A DNA stretch of 64,000 bases from Marsupella aquatica (GCA_973895155.1 OZ316896.1:23746001-23810000); one strand, 5' to 3'. Numbered from the stretch's first letter, positions 10,463 to 22,602 are shown. A program made the numbers and translations. Notes: generated from the letters alone by a model not told the origin.

Positions 10463-12227
10463 CAGTAGATTGCTCCTTCTCGTACCTTGTTGCCTGCGGG
10501 CGGATGGAGAAGCTCATTAATATTTTAGAGACGTGATTTGTGCTGGGGATGTTCTGACCGTGTACGTCGTGATTCGATGCAAGAATGAAAGTGGTCGAGG
10601 CGGTGTAGCTGATTGGAATGGAGGCGAGGAAAGCCACTGAGCTTCTTGCGGCGGGGAGGAGGAACACGGTGTCTCGGAGCTCCATCGGCCGTTGAGTAGG
10701 TGCTTCTAGTCTGTGTACCAGTTGTCGACGGAGACGAAATGGCATCTGGCTGCGGATAAGGACGTTGTTTGTCGGACAGAGACCGAATTCTGGCATTGGC
10801 GAAAAGTCGCGTTTGTAGTAGTCTACGAGGAAATCCGTGTGCCATCGATGCTTGCAGCGATCCCGTTTGCTTGCAAACTGGTCGACACTTAACTGCCTGC
10901 GATTGCATTGTTTCCGCCCCGTTTGCAAGCAAATTGGTCGACACTTATCTGCCTGCGATTGCATTGTTTCTGCCTAGCTCAGCAGCTCAGCAGCTCTTGT
11001 CGTTGGTTTCCACCTCTTGATCTTCCAAGCTGGTAGGATCGGAAGATAGTTTGGTGGGTTCAGATTTTGGTTCGCGCTGAGATATGTACATCCTACTGGT
11101 GACATGAACGAGACCACACGGGTCCCTTCGCGGACAGGGAACTCGGTCCTGTCACTACAGCTTGTAAGATTTCAGCTGAGGGTAGTTGGCTGGTCACGTC
11201 ACAACCAGTAGAGACCACCAACTCTGATTGCTCTCGAAGCAGTGGGGTTCGTCGCGCAGTGAAGACACCCCGTTTTGAAGAGATTTGACATGCGAGGGAT
11301 TTCGGGTTAAAGAGCAGGGAAGTCTTGACTCGAGCTGATTGCCCGCGTGCCCACGGTTTGGCGATCGGTTGCAGGGACTTCGGTGGGAGCAAATGCCTGG
11401 AAAGCCGCTCGACAAAATGTTGAGGAGAGATGAAAATTTTGGATATGGTCCGTTTTGGCCACACGGAGCGAGGGACCAAATTGATCAGGACCACGCTTTT
11501 GAATACAACTTTGGCCAAAAACAATTCATGCACCTCGTAACCTTTTCCACTTTATGCTAGTATCAGTCAGGTTTTCCAGGTGTGATCGTGGGTTGCGGTG
11601 CCGACAGAAGAGGCCCAGAGCACTTGAGTTTAATCATACGATGACAAGAAAAGCACTTTGGGTGGATGGCTGGTCAACTCTAGTATGGGTGAAGGCAAGG
11701 CTCAAATTGATTTCTCAACGCAGATTGCAATCTCGTGCTAGTTATGGCACCAGACAGTGGTCTCAAGACACTGCAGCAGGGAGTAGGTAGTGGCATAAGT
11801 GCTCTAGAAATTGAATTGTCTCCTTTCCTAAATGACAAGAAGTAGGTGCAGCCAACAAATTATGATTTGACTCAGTTTTGTGCAACTTGCGCTCAGCATT
11901 CGTTACATTTCTGAGTCACTCAGAGCAGTATGATGTTCGAAAGAAGTGCGATATATGTCAGTGCTTTTCAGATTGCAAAGGAATGTGTTCCTTTCTTGTG
12001 TATACTGGAACTTATGAGTTTAGGGCATTAGCCTGCTTCACCCTTCCATTTGTGTGCTAGTGTCCTTTTTTAATGTTCAGATTGCAAACGAATGTGTGCA
12101 GTTTTTGTGTATACTGGAACATATGAGTTTAGGGCATTAGCCTGCTTCACCCTTCCATGTGTGTGCTAGTGTCCTTTTTTAATCAAGGTTGTTCTAATAA
12201 AAAGTGCACTGATGATTCAGACTTTTC
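10463..12227 (+). promoter_or_regulatory. Upstream region of PPR gene 1, shared by both arms
   Basis: About 1.8 kb upstream of the PPR start, conserved with the right arm (20000-21780). It holds a 78-codon ORF at 11554-11790 whose counterpart at 20424-20660 (minus) is intact and nearly identical. The ORF is rich in Arg and Ser and poor in acidic residues (MLVSVRF, RRLQSRASYGTRQW). It could be an upstream ORF or an N-terminal exon, or it may persist only because the duplication is young; flanking non-coding sequence looks equally conserved. The 109-bp tandem pair at 11969-12186 precedes the start codon. No promoter motif can be assigned safely. Confidence 0.45.
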
Positions 12228-14210
12228 ATGCGCAACAACGCAAAAGCAAATGCTGTGACTTCTAGTGCACCAGAGTTCAGCCATATTGTAGGAGGTGGCG
12301 TTGGTAGTATGCACATGCATAGTCCTACTACCACGAGAAGAGCAATTGCTATTCTGAAGAATCGTCTACAAAGAGGCACTGCTGCAGGCTCGTACACATA
12401 TGTTAAAATCCTGCAAATGTGCTTGAAGCAGAAAGATTTCTTAGCGGCCAAGCAGGTTCATGACTGCATCATCGAAAGTGGAATGGATAGGAATCAATAT
12501 GTGGCGAACGCCCTGCTGAACGTGTATATCAGATGTGGCGAATTGTTGGAAGCACGGCGAGTGTTTGATGAACTAGGGAAGAAGGATGTTTTTACTTGGA
12601 CCATGATGATTGCAGGATATGCTAAGAGCCATCATGCTGAATCCGCACTGGAACTGTTCGATCAAATGCGCCGACACGGTGTGCGGCCTAATGCAGTCAC
12701 ATATATGAGCATCCTGAAGGCATTTGCCAGCCCATTAGCTCTAAAATGGGGAAAAGAAGTTCATGCGTGTATTGAAAATGCTGGCCTTGAATCAGATGTA
12801 CGCGTAGGGAATGCCCTCCTTCAGATGTATGCGAAGTGTGGGTGCATCACAGAGGCAAGGCGATTTTTTGAAAAATTGACTAATCGAGATTCCATCACGT
12901 GGAGTGTAATGATTGCTGCGTATGCCGCAATCGGCAATATGGAGGACGCCCGATTACTGTTTGACAGAACGGAACAACGCCATGTAATCACGTGGAACAT
13001 AATGATTGGAGCATATGCAGAACGCGGTCGTGGAGTGGAAGCACATCGACTATTTCTCGAAATGAGACGTGAAGGGTTCCAACCAGATGCAATCACTTAC
13101 ATCAATATTCTCAATGCATCTGCGAGTGCAGGGGCTTTGGAGTGGGTAAAGGAGGTCCATGGCCATGCCAGCAACGCAGGACTGGAGTCGGATTTGCGTG
13201 TGGGCAATGCACTCGTTCACATGTATGCAAAATGTGGCAGCATAGATGATGCCCGACGAGGTTTTGACAGAATGGAGGAACGCAATGTCATCACATGGAC
13301 TACCATGATGGGTGGACTTGCACAGCATGGTTGTGGGCATGAAGCCCTGGAACTCTTCAGAAAAATGACTGCGGACCGTGTGAAGCCGGACGGGACTTCA
13401 TTCGTGGCAGTGTTGTCCGCCTGTTGTCATGCAGGCCTTCTTGATGAGGGCCGTCGACTCTTTGTAGCTATGACGACAGATTATGGCATCGAGCCTGATA
13501 TTGTGCATTATAACTGCATGGTCGATCTTCTTGGGCGAGCTGGACAGTTGGAGGAAGCAAAGCGCTTCATTAGTGACATGCCAGTTGAACCAGTTGCAGT
13601 AACTTGGATAGCCTTCCTTGGGGCTTGTAGAACTTACGGTAATGTGCAATTGGGCGAATTTGCCGCTAACGTGCTTTTCAAGCTCGAACCCAATAATGCC
13701 TCTGGATATGTACTCCTTTCCAACATCTATGCTGCAGCTGGTAAGTGGGAGAAGGTTTCATTGGTGCGCACCATGATGCACGAGAGGGGTGTTCGGAAGG
13801 AGCCAGGGCGGAGCTGGATTGAAGTTGACAACAAGATCCATGAATTTGTCGTAGGTGATACATCTCACCCAGAAGCAAGGGCTATATACAATGAGTTGAA
13901 TAATTTGACGGAAAAACTGAAGGCTGAAGGCTATGTTCCTGATACCCAGCTTGTGTTGCAGAATATCAGTGACGAGGATAAAGAACTAGCCCTTTGCTCT
14001 CATAGTGAGAAGTTAGCTATTTCGTACGGACTCATGTGCATACCGCAGGGAAATCCAATTCGTGTATATAAGAACCTTCGGGTGTGCTCAGATTGCCATA
14101 CAGCAACCAAGTTGATCTCCAACGTGACCGGACGCGAAATTATTGCCAGGGATCCATATCGCTTTCACCATTTTAAGGATGGAGTGTGTTCTTGTGGGGA
14201 TTACTGGTGA
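12228..14210 (+). CDS. PPR gene 1: PLS-class DYW pentatricopeptide repeat protein (probable organelle RNA editing factor)
   Basis: An intronless 660-residue frame. The ATG is preceded in frame by a TGA five codons upstream. PPR motifs of the P-L-S type fill about residues 45-480 (DVFTWTMMIAGYAKS, ESDVRVGNALLQMYAKCG, ITWNIMIGAYAERG). E-type motifs follow (ITWTTMMGGLAQHG, VAVLSACCHAGLLDEGRRLF, MVDLLGRAG), then a full DYW domain. The deaminase-like zinc residues are present: HSE at 592-594, CSDCH at 620-624, and the terminal CSCGDYW. In land plants such proteins bind organelle transcripts and perform site-specific C-to-U editing. The PPR tract gives RNA specificity and the DYW domain is the deaminase. 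The first 40 residues are only weakly like a targeting peptide, so a true N-terminus upstream or on another exon is possible. This copy shows no lesion and is the likely functional member of the local family. Confidence 0.93.
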   Translation: MRNNAKANAVTSSAPEFSHIVGGGVGSMHMHSPTTTRRAIAILKNRLQRGTAAGSYTYVKILQMCLKQKDFLAAKQVHDCIIESGMDRNQYVANALLNVYIRCGELLEARRVFDELGKKDVFTWTMMIAGYAKSHHAESALELFDQMRRHGVRPNAVTYMSILKAFASPLALKWGKEVHACIENAGLESDVRVGNALLQMYAKCGCITEARRFFEKLTNRDSITWSVMIAAYAAIGNMEDARLLFDRTEQRHVITWNIMIGAYAERGRGVEAHRLFLEMRREGFQPDAITYINILNASASAGALEWVKEVHGHASNAGLESDLRVGNALVHMYAKCGSIDDARRGFDRMEERNVITWTTMMGGLAQHGCGHEALELFRKMTADRVKPDGTSFVAVLSACCHAGLLDEGRRLFVAMTTDYGIEPDIVHYNCMVDLLGRAGQLEEAKRFISDMPVEPVAVTWIAFLGACRTYGNVQLGEFAANVLFKLEPNNASGYVLLSNIYAAAGKWEKVSLVRTMMHERGVRKEPGRSWIEVDNKIHEFVVGDTSHPEARAIYNELNNLTEKLKAEGYVPDTQLVLQNISDEDKELALCSHSEKLAISYGLMCIPQGNPIRVYKNLRVCSDCHTATKLISNVTGREIIARDPYRFHHFKDGVCSCGDYW

Positions 14211-14285
14211 CCACATTCGAAGCTGTGTTTGAGCCGGCTGTAAAATGACTCTAAGGAGTACTCCCTGGCAGCCAGATAGGAACAG

Positions 14286-17200
14286 GTTTTTGTTGAACGC
14301 TTGATCCAGGAAGGCCATACATTCGTAAAGCATTGTTCTAGTGCAACGAATGTGACAGGAATGTTGAGATTAGTATTTTTTCTAGCATTTGAGCTGAAAG
14401 ACTATTTGATCCATTCATCAATTTTCCGAGCAACGGGCTAACAGCTATCCACAGTCCCGCAGGTACTCTCACTGACGAACGATCGGGAAGAAGATCATTG
14501 ATCACAGTGGGTGCATCAATAGGGGTTTACGTAATATCTTGTATCAGAAAAGTTCTGTGAGTGGCATCTTGACAATCGAAATCGCAGATATGCGAAATCA
14601 AGCTCCTCGCTTGATGAGGGCTTCATAATATGTCCAAAGTTCTCTATGATAATCGAAGGGAACTCACATTGCTGACAGGAAATGTTAAAATCCACCAGCA
14701 CAAAAGTTAAAGCATGAGTTTGTACAGTTCTGAAAGGAAGCCTTTCGCTCCCAGACTATCGTAGTGAAGCGAGTGTCTGAAATCCAACCCGACAAAGACA
14801 TCAATTTCCATAAGGTTCTTTCAACGCGAACTCCACTGTTGTTCATTTACAGAGGGTAACCAGTCTACACGGTACACGGACAAAATACATGGACTGTCCG
14901 TGGCATTGCGCACTGTATAAAGAGCGAAGCCTGCAAGTGAGCAAGGGTTGCATGCGTGATCTGAAGTGGTGCCGTTTATGCGCAATTGACACTTTGGGAA
15001 GGCCTCGTAGCTTTCAGATCAAACAGCCCCCCCAAAAGGTACAAAGGTCACGAGGCAGGGAAAGAGGGGAAATAGCCCCAACGATCCAAATGAGCGGGCA
15101 GCGGAGACTAAAGCCCCCAAAGGTAGAGGGGCATGCTATGCAATGCAGTTCACGAAAGAGCAGACGGGCAGCAGAGTGCCAACAGCGGCTTAAACTCCCA
15201 GGAGTTCATCGGACACAGAAATGAAGGGGCTGAGAGGTGGACAGCGCCACAATCAAATAACGCACAAGCCCAAATAACTAGGAGGACAGATCAGCACTCT
15301 ACTCAAGAACAACCTGTACTACCACGTGAAGAAATTGCTGCTGTGCATGGTGGTCCTAGTGGGTAACGATGATGGTGACGGAGTCACAAATGATGGTGGA
15401 TCACAGAATGAAGACATTTCAACGCTAGGTGCTTCGCAACCCCCTTGGACAACAGTTCCACAATATATTCGAAAATACTAAATCAGACAATGTGGAAAAC
15501 TAAACATATTGGAAGGTCTCCGAACCCGTTTCCATCACACCTGAATTGATCCTGACTGTCTTTAAAAATGCACTTTGCAATATCTTTTGCGAAAGCCATT
15601 GTTTTTTAAGAGTCAAATAGTAGATGCAAAATCAATGACATTGCATAAACGCCGCCCATCGCCATGATTATGAAAACAACTTCTCAAACAATGTACTTGC
15701 GAAAGCGTATTGCACAGGACATCCCATTCTCACGAATTGGACCCGATGGTAAAAGTGCTGCGATTCCGAAACCAGTTATAGAAAAAACGTGTCAAAGCTC
15801 TTAACAGTGTATGTAACACTTGGCAATTGTTGAAAAAAACATTTTAAACTTCTTCAGCATAATCCTCAAAACATATGAAGTTGGAAAATAAATCTCATTC
15901 TCCCTCCTTTGCTATCGGACTATAGTGTCTAACGGCACCAAAGCATCCAAGTTTAGGCGTTGGACCAGATGGTATTGAGGCAATCAAAGCATCCACTGCA
16001 TGGAAACCAACGTTTAGGAGTTGGGATGAGAGAAAAGGTAACCAAATCACCCGATTTTATCTGTATACAATTCTCGTGAAAAAAACCTATATCTGCTTCT
16101 GTTTAGGGTTGAAGGGAACTCAACATAATACGGCTTCTTTATTAGTCCTTTCCGACTGCATGCGTGCGCTACGAACCAAAGTCCCGGTGTTGTACAGCGT
16201 CAGCGAAGGCTTGTAATACCGTAGGAACAAAGTCCTGAGGAAGCAACGATGGAAATTTCGCTCCCAATCAATCTCCCAACGACTGCATCACCAAACGCAG
16301 CACTGCTTTCAACCCCAAATATTATCCCAAAAAGAAAATGTGACCATCCAGGTGTATAGTGTGTAACCCACGAAAATATTCTTATTCAGGACAACATGTA
16401 AAAGAACAAAAAAAACTTAGGAATATCTTCCACCAAAAACTATCCCAATCAGCTTTGAGAGAATCACGAACTTCTCTATCCAGTTCTGTGATAAGTATTG
16501 CAAAACACTTAGCAACTGAAATGCGGGGTGGTTGGGCATCAGCTATCGTTCCTTGAATTGTCAGACGCATATGAGCATAAATATATGCATCGTCCAGAAT
16601 GTGTCTCGAAGGAAAAGTAAATTTCGGAAAAGTAGCCCATGCGAAATTAAGATAGGAGTTTAACCAATGTTAGATTGCTATGGTCGTATGATCTAACCCA
16701 CGGTGCCATAATACTCCGATGCATGTGAAGTTGACATCAACCGTGCTTGGATTCTCTTGAGACCATGCACCGGCCCAACAAGGAGCTGAGACCTTGTTAT
16801 CACCTTTGATTTCGTAAACTGCAGTGAAAATGACTTCTGTCGCACCTATAACATCAAATCATTTGCCAACTAACATGGAATCATGCAAGAAGAGGAAAAT
16901 AAAGAGAAATTTGAGATTATTGGAACCGAATGGAAAAATAAAAACAGAATGCTGGTCTGTAAGACTGGCCGGAAGTACCTGGTGACTGCAAGCTCCTTTC
17001 ATGATGAGTACCGTACTCTTGTAGCGTTTCATGGAACGAAATAAGTGCATCCCACTTGTTGTCAGTTTCTGTGCCACAGGAGCAATTCCGACGGAAGGCG
17101 ATTCCTCCTCTGCCGACTCATTTCATTTGATATTAAGTTTGCATTTTGGGACCTTTGCCACTGCTCTTCCTCGAAACCTCAGTATCAGAACAGGCAGCAT

Positions 17201-17319
17201 GCCCAGCTTTCTTTGGGCGAGGCAACTGCTGACACGTCAAGACTAGAAAGTGCACTTAACAATGCCTCCGCAGGTATGCGCTCCTTGATCAAGCAACAAA
17301 CGAAACCCTGATTGTATCC
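14286..17319. other. Spacer between the arms of the inverted duplication
   Basis: About 3.0 kb without a recognisable gene. Only short unsupported frames occur on either strand, and no transposon signatures or long repeats were seen. Both PPR genes point into it, so it must hold their 3' ends and termination signals, but none can be placed from sequence alone. Confidence 0.5.
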
Positions 17320-20300
17320 CGGTTGCAAGCGAACACTGCATTGCAGTCACTTTCCAGCCAGCGCAACACAGTTTTCAATCTAGTCACCAGTAATCCCCAC
17401 AAGAACACACGCCATCTTTAAAATGGTGAAAGCGATATGGATCCCTGGCTACAATTTCGCGTCCGGTCACCTTCGAGATGAACTTGGTTGCTGTATGGCA
17501 ATCTGAACACACCCGAAGGTTCTTATATATGTGGATTGGCTTTTCCGGAGGGATGCGCATAAGCCCGTAGGTGATAGCCAGCTTCTCACTATGAGAGCAA
17601 AGAGCTAGTTCTTTATCCACCTCATCGATATTCTGCAGCACAAGCTGAGTATCAGGAATGTACCCTGCAGCCTTCAATTTTTCAGTCAATTTATTTAGCT
17701 CAGAATATATCGCCTTCCCTTCTGCGTGAGATACATCCCCTACAACAAAGTCATGAATCTTGTTATCGATCTCAATCCAGCTACGCCCTGGCTCCTTCCG
17801 AACACCTCTGTCTTGCATCATGGTGCGCACTAATGACACATTCGCCCACTTGCCAGCTGCAGCATAGATGTTGGAGAGTAGCACATATGCAGAGGCATTA
17901 TTGGGTTCCAACTTGAAAAGCTCTTTTGCGGCTAGTTCGCCCAGCTGCACATTACCATAAGTTTTACAAGCCCCAAGCAAGGCTCTCCAAGTTACTCCAT
18001 CTGGTGGAACTGGCATCTCACTAATGAACAGCCTTGCTTCCTGCAAGTGTCCAGCCCGCCCAAGAAGATCCACCATGCAGGTAAAATGCACAACGTTAGG
18101 GACGATGCCATAATCTTGCGTCATAGCTAGAAAGAGTTTACGGCCCTCATCGAGAAGCCCTGCATGACAACAGGCTGACAACACTGCCACGAATGAAGTC
18201 CCGTCGGGATTCACACAGTCCGAATTCATATTTTTGAAGAGTTCCAGGGCTTCATGCCCACATCCATGTTGTGCAAGTGCACCGATCATTGTGTTCCATG
18301 TGATGACATCCCGTTTCTCCATTTTCTTAAAAACTAGTCGGGCATCATCTATACTGCCACTTTTTGCATACATGTGAACCAGTGCATTGCCCACACGCAC
18401 ATCGGACTCAAGTCCCGCTTGGCTGGCATGGCCGTGAACCTCCTTCACCCACTCCAACGCCCCCGCACTTGCAGATGCATTCAGGATGCTAATATAAGTG
18501 ATTGCATCTGGTTGGCACCCTTCCCGGCTCATTTCGAGAAAGAGTTGATATGCTTCAACACCGAGACCCCGTTCTGCGTATGCTCCAATCAGTATGCTCC
18601 ATGTTACTCCATTTGGTTTAACTGGCATGTCACTGATGAAGAGCTTTGCTTCCTCCAAGTGTCCAGCCCGCCCAAGAAGGTCCACCATGCAGGTATAGTG
18701 CATAATGTCAGGCTCGATGCGATAGTCTTGGGTCATCGCTGAAAAGAGTTTACGGCCCTCGTCAAGAAGGCCTGCATGACAACAGGCTGACAACACTGCC
18801 ACGAATGAAGTCGCATCGGGCTTCACACGGTCTGCATTCATTTTTCTGAAGAGTTCCAGGGCTTCATACCCACAACCATGCTGTGCAAGTCCACCCATCA
18901 TTGTATTCCATGTAATGATATCCCGTTTCCCCATTCTCTCAAAAACTAGTCGGGCGTCATCTATACTGCCACTTTTTGCATACATATGAACCAGTGCATT
19001 GCCCACACGCAAATCCGACTCTAGTCCCACTTCGCGAGCATGGCCATGAACCTCCTTCACCCACCCCAAAGCCCCCGCACTTGCCGATGCATTCAAGATA
19101 TTCATGTAAGTGATTGCATCTGGTTCGAAGCCTTCCCGTCTCATGTGGAGAAACAGTCGATATGCTTCCACCCCACGACCGCGTTCCGCATATGCTCCAA
19201 TCATTATATTCCACGTGATTACATGGCGTTGTTCCATTCTGTCAAACATTAATCGGGCGTCCTCCATATTGCCGCTTGCGGCATATGCACCAATCATCAC
19301 ACTCCATGTGATGGAATCACGAATAGTCAATTTTTCAAAAAATCGCCTTGCCTCTGTGATGCACCCACATTTCGCATACATCTGAAGGAGGGCATTCCCT
19401 ACGCGTACATCTGATTCGAGGCCAGCATGTCCAATACACGCATGAACTTCTTTTCCCCATTTTAGAGCTAACGGGCTGTCAAATGCCTTCAGGATGCTCA
19501 GATATGTGACCGCATCAGGCCGTACACCTTGTTGGCGCATTCGATTGAAGAGTTCCAGTGCGGATTCAGCATGATGATTCTTTGCATATCCTGCAATCAT
19601 CATGGTCCAAGTAAAAACATCCTTCTTCCCTAGTTCATCAAACACTCGCCGTGCATCCAACAATCTCCCACATCTGATATACACATTCAGGAGGGAGTTC
19701 GCGACATATTGATTCTTATCCATTCCGCTGTCCATGATGCAGTCATGAACCTGCTTGGCCGCTAAAACGTCTTTCTGCTTCAAGCACATTTGCAGAACTT
19801 TAACATATGTATATGAGCCTGTAGTAATGCCTCGTTGAAGACGATTCTTCAAAATAGCAATTGCTTCACTCGTGGTAGTAGCACTGTGGATGTGCACACT
19901 TTCAACACCACCTTGTACAATATGGCTGAACTCTGGTGCACTAGAAGTCACAGCATTTGCTTTTCCGTTGTTGCGTATGACAAGTCTGAATCATCAGTGC
20001 ATCTTTTATTAGAACAACCTTGATTAAAAAGGACTCTAGCACACACATGGAAGGGTGAGCAGGCTAATGCCCTAAACTCATATGTTCCAGTATACACAAG
20101 AAATGCACACATTCTTTTGCAATCTGAACTTAAGAAAGACACTAGCACACAAATGGAAGGGTGAAGCAGGCTAATGCCCTAAACTCATATGTTCCAGTAT
20201 ACACAAGAAAGGAACACATTCCTTTGCAATCTGAAAAGCACTGACATATATCGCACTTCTTTCGAACATCATACTGCTATGACTGACTCAGAAAAGTAAC

Positions 20301-21885
20301 GAATGCTAAGCGCATGATGCACAAACCAAATCCTGAAACTGAGTCAAATCATAATTTTATGGCTGCACCTACTTCTTGTCCTTTAGGAAAGGAGAAAATT
20401 CAATTTCTAGAGCACTTATGCCACTACCTACTCCCTGCTGCAGTGGCTCGAGACCACTGTCTGGTGCCATAACTAGCACGAGATTGCAATCTGCGTTGAG
20501 AAATCAATTTGAGCCTTGCCTTCACCCATACTAGAGTTGACCAGCCATCCACCCAAAGTGCTTTTCTTATCATCGTATGATTAAACTCAAGTGCTCTGGG
20601 CCCCTTCTGTCGGCAACGCAACCCACGATCAGACTTGGAAAACCTGACTGATACTAACATAAAATGGAAAAGGTTACGAGGTGCACGAATTGTTTTTGGT
20701 TTGAATACAACTTTGGTCCCTGCTCAGTGTAGCCTAAAACCAAAGTTGTGTTCAAAAGTGTGGTCCTGATCAACTTTGGTCCCTCGCTCCGTGTGGCCTA
20801 AAACGGACCATATCCAACATTTTCATCTCTCCTCAACATTTTGTCGAGCGGCTTTCCAGGCATTTGCTCCCACCGAAGACCTCAGTCCCTGCAACCGATT
20901 GCCAAACCGTGGGCACGCGGGCAATCAGCTCGAGTCAACACCTCCCTGCTCTTTAACCCGAAATCCCTTGCATGTCAAATCTCTTCAAAACGGTGTCTCT
21001 TCACTGCTCGACGAACCACAATGCTTCGAGAGCAATCAGAGTTGGTGGTGTCTACTGGTTGTGACATGACCAGCGAACTACCCTCAGCTGAAATCTTACA
21101 AGCTGAAGTGACAGGACCGAGTTCCCCGTCCGCGAAGGGACCCGCATGGTTTCGCTTTTGTTACTAGTAGGATGTGCATATCTCAACGCGAACCAAAATC
21201 TGAACCCAACAAACTATCTTCCAATCCTATCAGCTTGGAAGATCAAGAGGCGGAAAACGAACGACATGAGCTGCTGAGCTAGGCAGAAACAATGCAATCG
21301 CAGGCAGTTAGGTTTCGACCAATTTGCAAGCAAACGGCGCAGAAACAATGCAATCGCAGGCAGTTAAGTGTCGACCAATTTGCAAGCATACGGGATCGCT
21401 GCCAGAATCGACGGCACACGGATTGCCTCGTAGAGTAATACAAAGGCGCTCTTCGCCAATGCCAGAAATTCGGTCTCTGTCCGACAAACAACGTCCTTAT
21501 CCGCAGCCAGATGCCTTTTCGTCTCCATCGACAACTGCTACACAGACAAGAACCACCTTCTCCACGGCCGATGGAGCTCCGAAACACTCCCCCACGCCGC
21601 AAGAAGCTCGATGGCTTTCCTCGCCTCCTTTCCCATCAGCAGCTACACCGCCTCGACCACATTCATTCCTGCATACGTACTCGGTCACAAGTCCCCAGCA
21701 CAAATCACGTCGCTAATATTAATGATCCTTCTCCATCCCCCCGCAGGCAACAAGGTGCGAGAAGAAGCGATCTACTGAAAAGTTCAATAAAACGATAATA
21801 CCCTACTCTGTGCTATTCTACGCACCATTCGGCGGAGAAGGAGGTAGTAAGGAAGAGAGCCAGCCAGGGAGAAAACTCTCCCCAA
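17320..21885 (-). repeat. Right arm of the inverted duplication carrying PPR gene 2
   Basis: Reverse complement of 9933-14285. It preserves the empty target site of the left-arm SINE-like insertion near 21775-21790. It includes the PPR 3' flank, the longer PPR coding region, the 109-bp tandem pair (about 20040-20240) and the upstream region out to gaaaactctcccc near 21870-21885. The arm ends about 720 bases before the adenylate kinase-DUF1995 start codon. Confidence 0.88.
17384..19951 (-). pseudogene. PPR gene 2: expanded PLS-DYW protein that has lost the conserved start codon
   Basis: An open minus-strand frame of 855 codons ending in a complete DYW domain (HSEKLAITYGLM, CSDCH, CSCGDYW). 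It is a close paralogue of the left-arm gene. The ATG used by gene 1 is ATA here (near 19970), with a TGA five codons upstream. The codon at 19951 is GTG, and the first in-frame ATG is near 19789, residue 55 of the frame. A 204-residue module containing S/P/L repeats and E-like motifs is tandemly duplicated (about 18607-19219 and 17995-18606). Both copies keep IGAYAERG, SASAGAL, NALVHMYAKSGSIDDARLVF and MVDLLGRAGHL. The frame is otherwise undamaged over 2.5 kb, so it could still be translated from the internal ATG, from a near-cognate start, or by splicing from an upstream exon. 'Pseudogene' is therefore provisional. Confidence 0.75.
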
Positions 21886-22602
21886 GGTCGTCGAGCGTCG
21901 AGCTCGATTGCGAGCGAAGGCGCTACTCAACTCCTACTACCTCGACTATCCCCAGCAAGTGAACAGGTTATCCCCGCCTTTTGAGGGGCTACTCGTTCGT
22001 TCCGGGACGGCCGCAAATTCCGCGCCTGTGACAGGAATCTCATTCGAAATATGGCTTTGGAGTCTATGAAGCGTGGCCTGGAGCTCCAAAGCCAACTTAT
22101 CACTCGATCGCAGCCTCGCGAGCTGATGACTCTGGATAGAGGACAGAAGCCACCGTTCGAAAACTCCGAATCTAAGAAAGACGGAGAACATCAGATGCAG
22201 AAAGTTCATCAAGTAGAGAGCTATCCGGCACCACCACTCTAGGCGATGGAAAGGGGCCGACAGGGCCAGATTTATAGTCAACTACGGGTTCGAACCACAG
22301 GCCGCGTCCCGTCTGTACAATTCTTCCCTGAAATTAGTGCCTAATTAGACGTATTAATTAAAAATTAGTGTTCAGGTTCATCATCCTGAAGCGGGACGTC
22401 GGATAAGTGCATTGTAGTGTGCAGTAGAGCTTCGGAGCAAGTTTTACTCTTTCCGAGTAGACTCCCCCGCTTGCTTGTTCGGCCATGGACAACTGACGGC
22501 GGTACTCCAGAAACCGATCTCAATTATTAGAGCGTTCTTCATTGCTACTGTGAATTGGTGATGGTACAGCAGATAGTGGTTGCACATGCTTCTTAGCCTT
22601 CA
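21886..22602. promoter_or_regulatory. Intergenic region between the PPR arm and the adenylate kinase gene
   Basis: About 0.7 kb holding the 5' flank of the adenylate kinase-DUF1995 gene and the outer edge of the PPR arm, in divergent orientation. Minus-strand frame 21946-22281 (111 codons) has a hydrophobic N-terminal segment but resembles nothing recognised. No convincing core promoter motif was identified. Confidence 0.4.

Larger units (their letters stand above)
9933..14285 (+). repeat. Left arm of a large inverted duplication carrying PPR gene 1
   Basis: Matches 17320-21885 in reverse complement. The shared stretch runs from the outer block ctccgccgaatggt...gtagaatagcacagagtagggtatta (left 9985-10018; right near 21800-21835), through about 1.8 kb of upstream sequence and the PPR coding region, to about 60 bases of 3' flank. 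The arms differ by a 415-bp insertion here and by an extra 612 bp of PPR coding sequence in the right arm. Smaller tandem duplications (109-bp unit at 11969-12186; 56-bp unit near 10865-10976) occur in both arms, so they predate the duplication. Confidence 0.88.

Noticed and set aside
10525-10964. Minus-strand frames of 139 and 171 codons upstream of PPR gene 1, with a counterpart at 21324-21716
   Set aside because: Similarity between arms follows from the recent duplication. The frames diverge by shifts at their 3' ends and carry no recognisable domain.
19949-19951. GTG as start codon of PPR gene 2
   Set aside because: GTG is not a normal nuclear start in plants. The homologous position in gene 1 is an internal Val codon nine codons after its ATG.
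22280-22310. gggttcgaacc, resembling the T-arm of a tRNA gene
   Set aside because: No D-arm, anticodon arm or acceptor stem could be placed in the preceding 60-75 bases.
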